DNA of 7,367 nucleotides from CAYRZL01 sp964428795 (GTDB taxonomy: Bacteria > Bacillota > Clostridia > Lachnospirales > Lachnospiraceae). A program made the position numbers and the translations under genes. The stretch lies in assembly GCA_964428795.1 (NCBI GenBank), contig CAYRZL010000110.1, forward strand, positions 1 to 7,367. The letters run 5' to 3'. Position 1 is the first letter of the stretch. Each line of letters starts with the position of its first letter. The notes beneath the pieces were generated by a model. That model saw nothing but the letters and a program-made list of their open reading frames with translations. It was not told the origin of the DNA and made no database searches. Below, piece by piece: positions 1 to 5,800 of this stretch.

Positions 1-6
1 TTTCTG

Positions 7-14
7 CTCCTTTT
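7..14 (-). promoter_or_regulatory. Shine-Dalgarno of a divergent gene starting off the left edge
   Basis: Read on the minus strand this is AAAAGGAG followed by CAGAAA up to the window edge. The six-base spacing puts the expected start codon immediately outside the window. It lies about 25-30 bases downstream of the minus-strand promoter at 45-73, which is what makes it credible. The coding sequence itself is not visible, so its product is unknown. Confidence 0.5.
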
Positions 15-44
15 ACTGCTCTGAATCTGATACTTTCCTTAAGA

Positions 45-73
45 ATTATATCACACCTTATTGAGCTTTAGAA
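45..73 (-). promoter_or_regulatory. Minus-strand extended -10 promoter
   Basis: On the minus strand there is a perfect TATAAT (50 down to 45) preceded by TGA, which gives the extended -10 form TGnTATAAT. At 17 bases spacing the -35 position (73 down to 68) reads TTCTAA, a poor match. The extended -10 could compensate for this. Together with the Shine-Dalgarno at 7-14 it predicts a leftward transcript and a gene divergent from the LysR gene at 197. LysR-type regulators are often divergent from their targets, so the unseen gene is a candidate target. Confidence 0.55.
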
Positions 74-76
74 GTT

Positions 77-108
77 AAAATACACAGGAGGCATTCTGTG
101 TATTTTTT
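77..108. terminator. Perfect 11-bp hairpin with U-tract; bidirectional terminator or operator
   Basis: AAAATACACAG (77-87) and CTGTGTATTTT (96-106) are exact reverse complements around an 8-base loop. The right arm runs into TTTTTT (103-108) and the left arm begins with A's, so it can terminate in either direction. No + strand gene tail is evident before it (frames 2 and 3 are open only to stops at 62-64 and 69-71). A terminator here would therefore serve an unseen gene or insulate LysR from outside transcription. Its position just upstream of the minus-strand -35 would also suit a regulator-binding palindrome. Confidence 0.6.
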
Positions 109-196
109 ATAAAAGAATGGGTTTGCATAAAAGGGAATAGACGAAAAGGAATATTTAAGGTACACTTGAGAGAGAAAAAGAAAAGGGGAGATATGG

Positions 197-1078
197 ATGG
201 CAAATTATTACGATTATTATCGGGTTTTTCAGTGTGTGGCAGAGAACGGAAATATTACGACAGCGGCGAATGAACTTTTCATGTCCCAATCTACCGTGAG
301 CCGCACGATACAAAAGCTGGAGCATGAGCTGGGATGTCAGTTGCTGATGCGGGCAAGAACGGGCGTGGGACTTACGGTAGAGGGCGAGTTATTGTATCAT
401 CATGTTCGACTGGCAAATGAGCACTTTGAGATTGTAGAGGAAAAAATTCGTCAGATCAATCAGCTTGGAAGCGGAAGCATACATATTGGCGCAACTGAAA
501 TGACCATGCAATATTTTTTACTGCCCTTTTTGGAGCAGTTTAAAAAAGATTATCCTAATATCCGTATTAAAATTTCTTTTGCTTATCCGGAAAAAACAAT
601 TTCTCAGCTTAATTCCGGGCTGCTTGATCTGGCTATTGTGACCAGTCCTTTGCCGCCGCACCCAGACATTAACTACATGCCCTTAATGGAATATCGGGAT
701 ATGCTGATCGCAGGGGAGGATTATCTGTATTTGACGAAAGAAAAAAAACATCTGAAGGATTTGCAGGATCAACCGTTTATCCTGATGGAGCCGGGAACCA
801 GTGCAAGAGAATATATTGATTCTTTTTTCCGGGAGCATGGGTTAGAGATTCGTGCAGAATATGACGTTTCATCTATGCCCATGATATATCCGATGGTATT
901 TCGTAATTTGGGAATTGCATTTATTCCAACCGTTTATGTGCATCGTCAGATCGGTATGGAGGAGGTTGGGGAAATACATTTGTATGAAGAACTTCCAAAA
1001 CGTCAAATATGTCTTTTGACCAGCGGGATTTATCCCCAGAGTGCAGCAAGCCGGGAGTTTGTCAAACGTCTGATGTAG
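197..1078 (+). CDS. LysR-type transcriptional regulator (first paralogue)
   Basis: This is a 293-residue LysR-family regulator of normal full length. Residues 1-65 form the winged helix-turn-helix: the NITTAANELF stretch, then SQSTVSR and IQKLEHELG, are the family's DNA-recognition signature. The rest is a periplasmic-binding-like effector domain with a GATEMTMQYFLLP segment near residues 97-109 and LLDLAIVTSP around 142-151, where ligand-binding strands normally fall. AAGGGGAG (183-190) sits six bases before the ATG at 197. Another ATG at 193 is in a different frame and too close. Such proteins are cytoplasmic tetramers that activate neighbouring genes on binding a small metabolite. The likely targets are the URO-D-like gene downstream and the unseen divergent gene. 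It shares its effector-domain motifs with the second LysR at 2232. The ligand cannot be told from sequence. Confidence 0.95.
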   Translation: MANYYDYYRVFQCVAENGNITTAANELFMSQSTVSRTIQKLEHELGCQLLMRARTGVGLTVEGELLYHHVRLANEHFEIVEEKIRQINQLGSGSIHIGATEMTMQYFLLPFLEQFKKDYPNIRIKISFAYPEKTISQLNSGLLDLAIVTSPLPPHPDINYMPLMEYRDMLIAGEDYLYLTKEKKHLKDLQDQPFILMEPGTSAREYIDSFFREHGLEIRAEYDVSSMPMIYPMVFRNLGIAFIPTVYVHRQIGMEEVGEIHLYEELPKRQICLLTSGIYPQSAASREFVKRLM

Positions 1079-1104
1079 TATCAGGCTATGCGCAAATGCA
1101 TGAC

Positions 1105-1131
1105 TTCTGTAATATTACGCATTTTACAGAA
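1105..1131. promoter_or_regulatory. Inverted repeat overlapping the -35, candidate LysR operator
   Basis: TTCTGTAA (1105-1112) and TTACAGAA (1124-1131) are exact reverse complements separated by 11 bases. A second perfect palindrome, GTAATATTAC (1109-1118), lies inside. The right arm overlaps the -35 element TTTACA (1123-1128) of the promoter for the URO-D-like gene. LysR regulators bind dyad-symmetric sites just upstream of or overlapping -35, so this is a natural operator candidate for one or both LysR proteins here. No T-tract follows, so it is not a terminator. Confidence 0.5.
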
Positions 1132-1152
1132 ATGATAAATGGAATTTATAAT
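1123..1152 (+). promoter_or_regulatory. Promoter of the URO-D-like gene
   Basis: TTTACA (1123-1128), one mismatch from TTGACA, is followed after 18 bases by a perfect TATAAT (1147-1152). The expected transcript start near 1159 leaves a leader of about 60 bases, A-rich and without an evident hairpin, before the start at 1221. There is no terminator between the LysR stop (1076-1078) and this promoter, so some read-through from LysR is possible. Confidence 0.65.
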
Positions 1153-1220
1153 AACTTTATCGGAAAAGTAAATAAGCATAAAGTGAAAAAAGTACAAAAA
1201 GTATGATACAGGAGGTATTT

Positions 1221-2192
1221 ATGTTAAGCCCAAAAGAAAATGCGTGGAAATTATTTCATCATGAGATGCCGGATTATGTTCCGAAATATGGAGAAGGTAT
1301 TATCAACAATGTTCCGATCAATGGATTTCATGAGCGTCCGGAGGGAGGCAAAGATGGTGTGGACTGGTTTGGAGTGGAGTGGACTTATGTACCGGGAGAC
1401 CTGGCGCCGATGCCTTCAGATAATTATCTGATTGATGATATTTGTGATTGGCGGGAAGCAGTTGTATTTCCGGATCTGGATAACTTTGACTGGGAGGAAG
1501 CTGCAAGAAAAGACCGTATTGATACATTTGACAGAGAGCATCATATGCTTTCACAGATGATACATAATGGAGTATTTGAAAGGCTGAATACATTGATGGG
1601 ATTTGAGAACGCATTGTGTGCATTGCTGACAGATCCGGATGAGTGTAAAGAATTTTTTGACGCATGTGCGGATTTTAAATGCCGACTGATCGGGAAGCTT
1701 CACCAATATTATAAGCCGGATATTATCTGCTATCATGATGATTGGGGAAGTCAGCACAATCTGCTGTTTGCCCCGGATATCTGGAGAGAGCTGATCAAGC
1801 CTGCCACAAAGAAAATCTGTGAATATACAAAAAGTCTTGGTATTATTTTTGAGCTGCATAGCGATGGATTGATCGAATCTATTGTGCCGGAAATCGTGGA
1901 GGATATTAAGCCGGATGCGATACAGTTGATGGTAATCAATCATATTCCGGAGCTGAAAAAAATCACCGGAAATAAAGTAGTGTATGATGTGTTCTGCGAT
2001 GTCCAGAAGATTGATGCGCTGGATGCTACGGGTGAACTGACCGAGGAAAGATTGCGGGAAGAATTGCAGAAAGATTTTACGTCTCTTGCAGAGGGCGGCT
2101 GCTATTTGGCTTCCTTTATCACGATTAACGAACGGTGGAGAGATATTATCTTTGATGAATATGATAAGGTGAGAATGGATATGTATCGGTAA
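1221..2192 (+). CDS. Uroporphyrinogen decarboxylase-fold (URO-D/MtaA-like) protein
   Basis: This 323-residue protein has the size and layout of the URO-D superfamily, which includes HemE and the corrinoid methyltransferases MtaA/MtbA. Seen: an N-terminal SPKENAWKLFHHEMPDYVP segment like the family's opening helix, HDDWGSQ (172-178) followed by LLFAPDIWRELIKP (181-194), LHSDG (212-216) and EGGCYLASF (291-299). HDDWG and the strand ending in HSxG are characteristic of non-HemE members. In MtaA-type enzymes the second motif carries HxC, whose His and Cys bind the zinc that activates the methyl-accepting thiol. Here the sequence is H213-S-D215, so the usual Cys is Asp. No haem genes and no corrinoid protein lie nearby, so HemE function is unlikely and methyl transfer is only a possibility. 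The start at 1221 is chosen because AGGAGG (1210-1215) lies five bases before it. An in-frame ATG at 1203 has no ribosome site and precedes that AGGAGG. Confidence 0.88.
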   Translation: MLSPKENAWKLFHHEMPDYVPKYGEGIINNVPINGFHERPEGGKDGVDWFGVEWTYVPGDLAPMPSDNYLIDDICDWREAVVFPDLDNFDWEEAARKDRIDTFDREHHMLSQMIHNGVFERLNTLMGFENALCALLTDPDECKEFFDACADFKCRLIGKLHQYYKPDIICYHDDWGSQHNLLFAPDIWRELIKPATKKICEYTKSLGIIFELHSDGLIESIVPEIVEDIKPDAIQLMVINHIPELKKITGNKVVYDVFCDVQKIDALDATGELTEERLREELQKDFTSLAEGGCYLASFITINERWRDIIFDEYDKVRMDMYR

Positions 2193-2231
2193 GATATACT
2201 CGCAAATATATCAGGTATTCGGGGGGCTGTG

Positions 2232-3143
2232 ATGGGGATCAATTTTGAGTATTATAAAGTGTTTTATTATGTGGCAAAATATCAAAATATTACGGTGGCG
2301 GCACAGAAATTATTTTTATCCCAGTCTACGGTGAGCAGGATTATTCAAAATCTGGAGTATGAGCTGGATTCAGTATTGTTTTCCAGAAGTCGAAAAGGCG
2401 TTGCGCTGACGGAAGCAGGGAAAATGCTATTTCAGCATGTAGAACCTGCGTGTGATCAAATTTTCAACGGAGAAAAATGTGTGATTTCAAGAAAAAAAAC
2501 GGAGAAGGAAATTTTTAGGATCGGAACAACAGAAATGATCATGCAATATTTTCTTGTTCCTGTACTGAAAAAATTCCGCAAACAGTTTCCTTTTGTTAAG
2601 CTGGATATTTCTTTTTATGATCCATCCACAGTGGGAGCTGCTTTCCATGCAGATATGATTGATATTGCTATTTTGACAACACCGCTGGAGCGCGATGAGC
2701 GGATAGAGAGTTTTTCATGGACAGAATTTGAGGAATGGGTACTCGCGGGGAATGATTGGAATGAATTGAAGGGGGGCAGCTATTCATGGAAGAACCTGAA
2801 AAAATTACCTTTTCTTGGAATGCGAAACGGTATGAGTGAAATGCGTTATGCTGCATCTGTATTCAAAAAAGAAAACATAACGATAGAACCTGTATGTGAG
2901 GTCGGATCTATGCCATTGCTTTTAGATTTATTAGCAGAGAATTTTGGGCTGGCAATGGCACCGGAATTTTATGCGAGAGAATTGCTGGGATGTGGAAAAT
3001 GCTTCCGGGTAAATCTGGAAAAGGAATTGCCAAAGCGTGAAGTATGTGTGGTGATGAAAAAAGATGGCGATCCGAATATGTTTAGACAGGCTTTTTTTGA
3101 AATCATTATAAATGAGCCCGGAAGACGATTATATGAATTATAA
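2232..3143 (+). CDS. LysR-type transcriptional regulator (second paralogue)
   Basis: This is a 303-residue LysR-family protein. The N-terminal helix-turn-helix contains NITVAAQKLF, SQSTVSR and IQNLEYEL, nearly matching the LysR at 197. The effector domain repeats the same unusual GTTEMIMQYFLVP segment and a matching MIDIAILTTP strand, so the two are paralogues with divergent ligand pockets. It begins 39 bases after the URO-D-like stop with no clear promoter or terminator between them, so it is probably co-transcribed with that gene. The ribosome site is odd: GGGGGG (2221-2226) rather than AGGAGG, five bases before the ATG at 2232. A GTG at 2229 could add one residue. It ends at a strong terminator (3169-3217) and lies just ahead of the isomerase operon, which it may regulate. 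Confidence 0.94.
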   Translation: MGINFEYYKVFYYVAKYQNITVAAQKLFLSQSTVSRIIQNLEYELDSVLFSRSRKGVALTEAGKMLFQHVEPACDQIFNGEKCVISRKKTEKEIFRIGTTEMIMQYFLVPVLKKFRKQFPFVKLDISFYDPSTVGAAFHADMIDIAILTTPLERDERIESFSWTEFEEWVLAGNDWNELKGGSYSWKNLKKLPFLGMRNGMSEMRYAASVFKKENITIEPVCEVGSMPLLLDLLAENFGLAMAPEFYARELLGCGKCFRVNLEKELPKREVCVVMKKDGDPNMFRQAFFEIIINEPGRRLYEL

Positions 3144-3168
3144 AAATGGAAAATATTTAGATTTTAGA

Positions 3169-3217
3169 GGCATATCCATGCATAGCATGCATGGATATGC
3201 CTTCATTTTGCTATTTT
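3169..3217 (+). terminator. Strong intrinsic terminator after the second LysR
   Basis: A perfect 15-bp stem is formed by 3169-3183 and 3187-3201 (GGCATATCCATGCAT with its exact complement) around the loop AGC, followed by a T-rich stretch (TTCATTTTGCTATTTT, 3202-3217). It starts 25 bases after the LysR stop. The T-rich tail merges with the -35 region of the next promoter. The CCATGCA/TGCATGG part of the stem recurs in the terminator at 5724-5756. Confidence 0.85.
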
Positions 3218-3250
3218 ACATAGAAATTTTACAATGCTAAAATTTTTACA
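3213..3250 (+). repeat. Three ATTTTACA direct repeats over the isomerase promoter
   Basis: ATTTTACA occurs at 3213-3220 and 3226-3233, and as ATTTTTACA at 3242-3250, with an inverted TGTAAAAT at 3286-3293. The first copy supplies the -35 element. Spacing between copies is 13 and 17 bases. This may be an activator or repressor array, or simply AT-rich promoter sequence. Confidence 0.4.
3215..3243 (+). promoter_or_regulatory. Promoter of the isomerase/138-residue protein/SufE operon
   Basis: TTTACA (3215-3220) and TAAAAT (3238-3243) are separated by 17 bases, each one mismatch from consensus, with TGC directly before the -10 giving an extended -10. The expected transcript start near 3250 leaves a leader of about 64 bases. 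A weaker overlapping alternative is TTGCTA (3208-3213) with TACAAT (3230-3235). Confidence 0.65.
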
Positions 3251-3253
3251 AAT

Positions 3254-3288
3254 ACAGTGTATCCCAAATGAATACGGATGGGCACTGT
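3254..3288 (+). promoter_or_regulatory. Leader hairpin upstream of the isomerase ribosome site
   Basis: ACAGTG (3254-3259) pairs with CACTGT (3283-3288), and CCC (3263-3265) pairs with GGG (3280-3282) after a three-base TAT bulge, leaving a 14-base loop. There is no T-tract, so it is not a terminator. It ends 12 bases before the AAGGAG at 3301-3306 and could affect mRNA stability or translation, or act as an operator in DNA. Confidence 0.35.
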
Positions 3289-3313
3289 AAAATAAAAGAA
3301 AAGGAGCATATCA

Positions 3314-4858
3314 ATGAAAAAAGCAAGAGACATCAAATTAGTAGTTCAGCCGGTAATGAGTGTCATGGTGCACGAATATGTATTTGAGGGACCATGTCGG
3401 TTTGGTTCGGGTGAAGAACTGACGGTGGAATTTGACAGGATGAATGGAGCAGAGGGCTACAGGGTATTCAAGAAAAAGCTGGAGGAATTGAAAAAGGTTC
3501 AGGAGCTTGAAATTCTTGAACCGGTGGAATGTGAGATCAATGAATCTTTTGAGATATCGGATGCTTTGATGGCAGAAATAACGAAAAATGATGCAAAGAC
3601 GGATTGCTATTTGTTTTTTTCTGTTCAACGAACCTATCCTGTCATGCTGCAGACTGCGATTCAGACAGGAAAGCTCATTGTACTTCAGCCAAAGTGCTGT
3701 GGAAGCACCATGGTTCCGGCTATGATTCGAAAAAGAGGGTATGAGTGTATTTCACCGTTGACATGGGAGGAACTTGCAGATGAATTAAAGGTGTATCGAG
3801 TAAGAAAAGTGTTGAAAGAATCCAGGGCTTTGCTGCTCACAAGAGCATATACCAATGCGGCTCTTGTAAGTGCACCGGACGGATTTATCAATCTGGATGA
3901 TGCCACGAAAATTTTTGGTACAAAGTTCTGTTTTTTGGATGTACATGAGTTTTTGGATCAAACGCAGCCCGGAAATAATACGGAAAATCATACAAAGCCC
4001 GGATGGAGGGGATTAAATCTCACGGGTGCAGAAATGCAGGAGATTGCAGATATGGCAGACAAGATGATGGGAGATGCTATAGAATGCACCATGTCAAGAG
4101 AAGATATAATTCACAGTCTCCGGTTTTATAAGACAACGGAAAAAATGCTGGAGCATTATGAATGTAATGCGTTTTCCGCACCATGTCCAGAGATGTGTGC
4201 AACACGACGATTAAACGAAAATAAATTTACACCATGCATTACCCACAGTATTTTGAACGGAAGGGGTATTTGTTCAGCGTGTGAGTATGATGTACCGGGA
4301 TTGCTTACACAGATGATTCTGTCAGCGTTTGCTCAGGCTGGAACTTATATGGGTAATACAAGTGTTGTACCTTTTGAGGCAGACGGAATTACTCCGGTTA
4401 TTATCGCAAATCCGGCAAATGATCTGAAGGAAAAAGTAAAGATGATGACACCGGAGGAGAGAGAGCATTTGGTTTACAGCTTCCATTCTTCTTTGAATCT
4501 TCAGATGAAGGGCTTTGATGCAGAACCGATGGAATACGCAATTCATCCATATACGGGTTCCAGATGGGGGGCTACGGTTCGCTATGATTTTGGAAAAGAT
4601 GCAGGTCAGCCAATCACACTGGCAAGGATTGCACCAGACGGAAAGAGCATTATGGTAGCAAAAGGAACTATCGTGTGTGCCATCGGCGAAAAAATGGAGG
4701 GCTGCACACAGGGCTGTGCATTTACGGTAAAAGATAAGTATGATTTCTATAAAAAGCAGCAGAATTTCGGAAATCATTTTCCGATTGTTTACGGAGACCA
4801 TTTCGATCAGGTTGTAGCTTTGGGAGAACTGTTAGGACTTGAGGTTGTAACTGCATAA
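3314..4858 (+). CDS. L-fucose/L-arabinose isomerase-fold family protein
   Basis: This 514-residue protein resembles the FucI/AraA-fold isomerase superfamily, in the shorter fucose-isomerase-like group rather than the roughly 590-residue E. coli FucI. The N-terminal part (about 1-165) has alternating strands and helices of the Rossmann-like domains. The best signature is C-terminal: GICSACEYDVPG (318-329), YMGNTSVV (345-352), TLARIAPDGK (435-444), and a closing block with NHFPIVYGDHF (487-497) and LLGLEVV (506-512). Enzymes of this family interconvert aldoses and ketoses using a divalent metal. E324, D326 and H488 or H496 are plausible metal-site residues by position, but I have not aligned them. 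AAGGAG (3301-3306) is seven bases before the ATG. It heads an operon with the 138-residue protein and SufE. The protein is cysteine-rich (for example Cys128-Cys129, Cys291, Cys295, Cys308, Cys320, Cys323), unusual for a sugar isomerase. The substrate is unknown. Confidence 0.82.
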   Translation: MKKARDIKLVVQPVMSVMVHEYVFEGPCRFGSGEELTVEFDRMNGAEGYRVFKKKLEELKKVQELEILEPVECEINESFEISDALMAEITKNDAKTDCYLFFSVQRTYPVMLQTAIQTGKLIVLQPKCCGSTMVPAMIRKRGYECISPLTWEELADELKVYRVRKVLKESRALLLTRAYTNAALVSAPDGFINLDDATKIFGTKFCFLDVHEFLDQTQPGNNTENHTKPGWRGLNLTGAEMQEIADMADKMMGDAIECTMSREDIIHSLRFYKTTEKMLEHYECNAFSAPCPEMCATRRLNENKFTPCITHSILNGRGICSACEYDVPGLLTQMILSAFAQAGTYMGNTSVVPFEADGITPVIIANPANDLKEKVKMMTPEEREHLVYSFHSSLNLQMKGFDAEPMEYAIHPYTGSRWGATVRYDFGKDAGQPITLARIAPDGKSIMVAKGTIVCAIGEKMEGCTQGCAFTVKDKYDFYKKQQNFGNHFPIVYGDHFDQVVALGELLGLEVVTA

Positions 4859-4886
4859 AAACAATACATAGAATAGAGGCTGGATT

Positions 4887-5303
4887 ATGACAGTAAAAGA
4901 ATTTGAGGATCATTTAAAACAGAATAAGGGAGAGAGTGAATATATCCTTATACAGATGAAGCGGTCCATAGAGCATTTTGAACGCCTGTATTCGTATGTG
5001 AAACTGTATTTATATCTGAAATTTATGTTGTTTGAAGGTGAAGAAGATACAGAAGATATTTTGGAGCTGGCTGATATCAGTACGGAAAAGATAGCGGAAT
5101 TAAAGGCTCAGGGACTGGAATTTAAGGAACGTTCCGGGACCTGTGGCTCTATCTCGTCCGCAGTTACAAAAAAACTGTTGCTGCTTATTTCTCTTCAGAA
5201 CGCATTGGACTTCAAGTTTAATACGTATGAGACGGCAGATATAACGACCTTGACAGAATTAACACAAAAGATCATGGAACATAAAAAGAGGGATGATATA
5301 TGA
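4887..5303 (+). CDS. Uncharacterised 138-residue helical protein, SufE neighbour
   Basis: I do not recognise this protein. It is small, charged, soluble-looking and largely helical by composition, with no signal peptide or membrane segment. It has one cysteine, Cys86, in RSGTCGSISS. The C-terminal third (about 95-130: a LLLLISLQNALDF helix, then FNTYETADITTLTELTQKI) resembles the second half of acyl carrier proteins. The DSL phosphopantetheine-attachment motif is absent, with Lys95 near the expected serine, so it could not be a normal carrier protein. It starts 28 bases after the isomerase stop, with AGAGG (4875-4879) seven bases before the ATG, and its stop overlaps the SufE start (ATGA at 5300-5303). 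This translational coupling suggests that it works with SufE, perhaps as a partner or accessory subunit. That role is inferred from position only. Confidence 0.85.
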   Translation: MTVKEFEDHLKQNKGESEYILIQMKRSIEHFERLYSYVKLYLYLKFMLFEGEEDTEDILELADISTEKIAELKAQGLEFKERSGTCGSISSAVTKKLLLLISLQNALDFKFNTYETADITTLTELTQKIMEHKKRDDI

Positions 5304-5704
5304 GTTTGCAAAAAAAGCAGAATGCACTTGTGGAGGAAATCAATGGATTGGGTGATTGTTTTGAGCAATACAGCTATCTTATTTTTCGTTCCGGTCAGAT
5401 GCCTGAAATGGATGATTGTTACAAAACGGAGGAAAATCTGATTCGCGGATGCCAGTCTGTTGTATGGGTACAAATTGACATAAAGGATGGAAAAATGTAT
5501 TTTCAAGCCGACTCTGAGACATTGATCATTCGGGGGATTCTTGCAATATTAACAGAGCTGGTTCATGGGGAGCGAATAGCGGAGATAGCTAAAACACCGA
5601 TTGATATTTTTGAGCGGACACAACTTGCTGTTACATTTCAGTCAGACCGGTTATCGGGAATTCAGAATATTATAAAACGAATATACGATGCGGCAGAATC
5701 ATGA
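5300..5704 (+). CDS. SufE-family sulfur acceptor protein
   Basis: This 134-residue protein is the usual size for SufE. The diagnostic block is clear: KTEENLIRGCQSVVW (42-56) with the conserved GCQSxVW. Its Cys51 corresponds to the active-site cysteine that takes persulfide sulfur from a SufS/CsdA cysteine desulfurase. IIRGILAILTELVHG and IDIFERTQLAVTFQSDRLSGI follow as in the family. SufE stimulates the desulfurase and passes sulfur on, commonly to Fe-S cluster assembly but also to other sulfur transfers. There is no sufS, sufB, sufC, sufD or iscU in the window, so it may serve a dedicated pathway with the isomerase and the 138-residue protein, or use a desulfurase encoded elsewhere. AAGAGGG (5286-5292) lies seven bases before the ATG, and the start overlaps the previous stop by four bases. 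I do not give the symbol sufE because the role may be specialised. Confidence 0.93.
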   Translation: MSLQKKQNALVEEINGLGDCFEQYSYLIFRSGQMPEMDDCYKTEENLIRGCQSVVWVQIDIKDGKMYFQADSETLIIRGILAILTELVHGERIAEIAKTPIDIFERTQLAVTFQSDRLSGIQNIIKRIYDAAES

Positions 5705-5723
5705 GAGCATTGTCTGGTGGATG

Positions 5724-5756
5724 CCATGCAAATATGCATGGGACCTGTTTTTTTTT
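5724..5756 (+). terminator. Intrinsic terminator after the SufE gene
   Basis: CCATGCA (5724-5730) and TGCATGG (5735-5741) form a perfect 7-bp stem around AATA. GGT (5716-5718) can pair with ACC (5743-5745) outside it. After a short spacer there is a run of nine T's (5748-5756). It starts 20 bases after the SufE stop and immediately precedes the transporter promoter. Confidence 0.75.
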
Positions 5757-5760
5757 GCAT

Positions 5761-5789
5761 TTTACCGGGTCTAAATTCCTAATTATAAT
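5761..5789 (+). promoter_or_regulatory. Promoter of the transporter gene
   Basis: TTTACC (5761-5766) and a perfect TATAAT (5784-5789) are separated by 17 bases, directly after the SufE terminator. The GCATTTTAC block at 5757-5765 also occurs at 1119-1127 over the -35 of the URO-D-like promoter. Transcription from near 5796 would give a leader of about 155 bases. Confidence 0.6.
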
Positions 5790-5800
5790 AAAGCTATCAA

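Noticed and set aside
1009..1206. 65-codon + strand frame across the LysR/URO-D-like gap
   Set aside because: It begins inside LysR in another frame, has no ribosome site, and runs through the inverted repeat and promoter. No recognisable protein features.
1203..1220. Upstream ATG start for the URO-D-like gene
   Set aside because: The AGGAGG ribosome site lies inside this six-codon extension, so translation must start at 1221.
1221..2192. HemE (haem biosynthesis) assignment
   Set aside because: No haem genes nearby, and the HDDWG and LHSDG motifs match the non-HemE URO-D-like group better than the decarboxylase.
2193..2212. GATATA/TATATC inverted repeat as a terminator between the URO-D-like gene and the second LysR
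   Set aside because: Only six A/T-rich pairs with an eight-base loop and no T-tract; too weak to separate the two genes.
4322..4801. 159-codon minus-strand frame
   Set aside because: Antisense to the conserved C-terminal domain of the isomerase-like protein, with no ribosome site and no domain.
3314..5704. Naming the locus a sulfoquinovose or other specific sulfonate pathway
   Set aside because: SufE, an isomerase fold and an anion transporter fit such an idea, but no diagnostic enzyme (sulfo-sugar glycosidase, aldolase or transketolase, sulfite-lyase) is present in the window.
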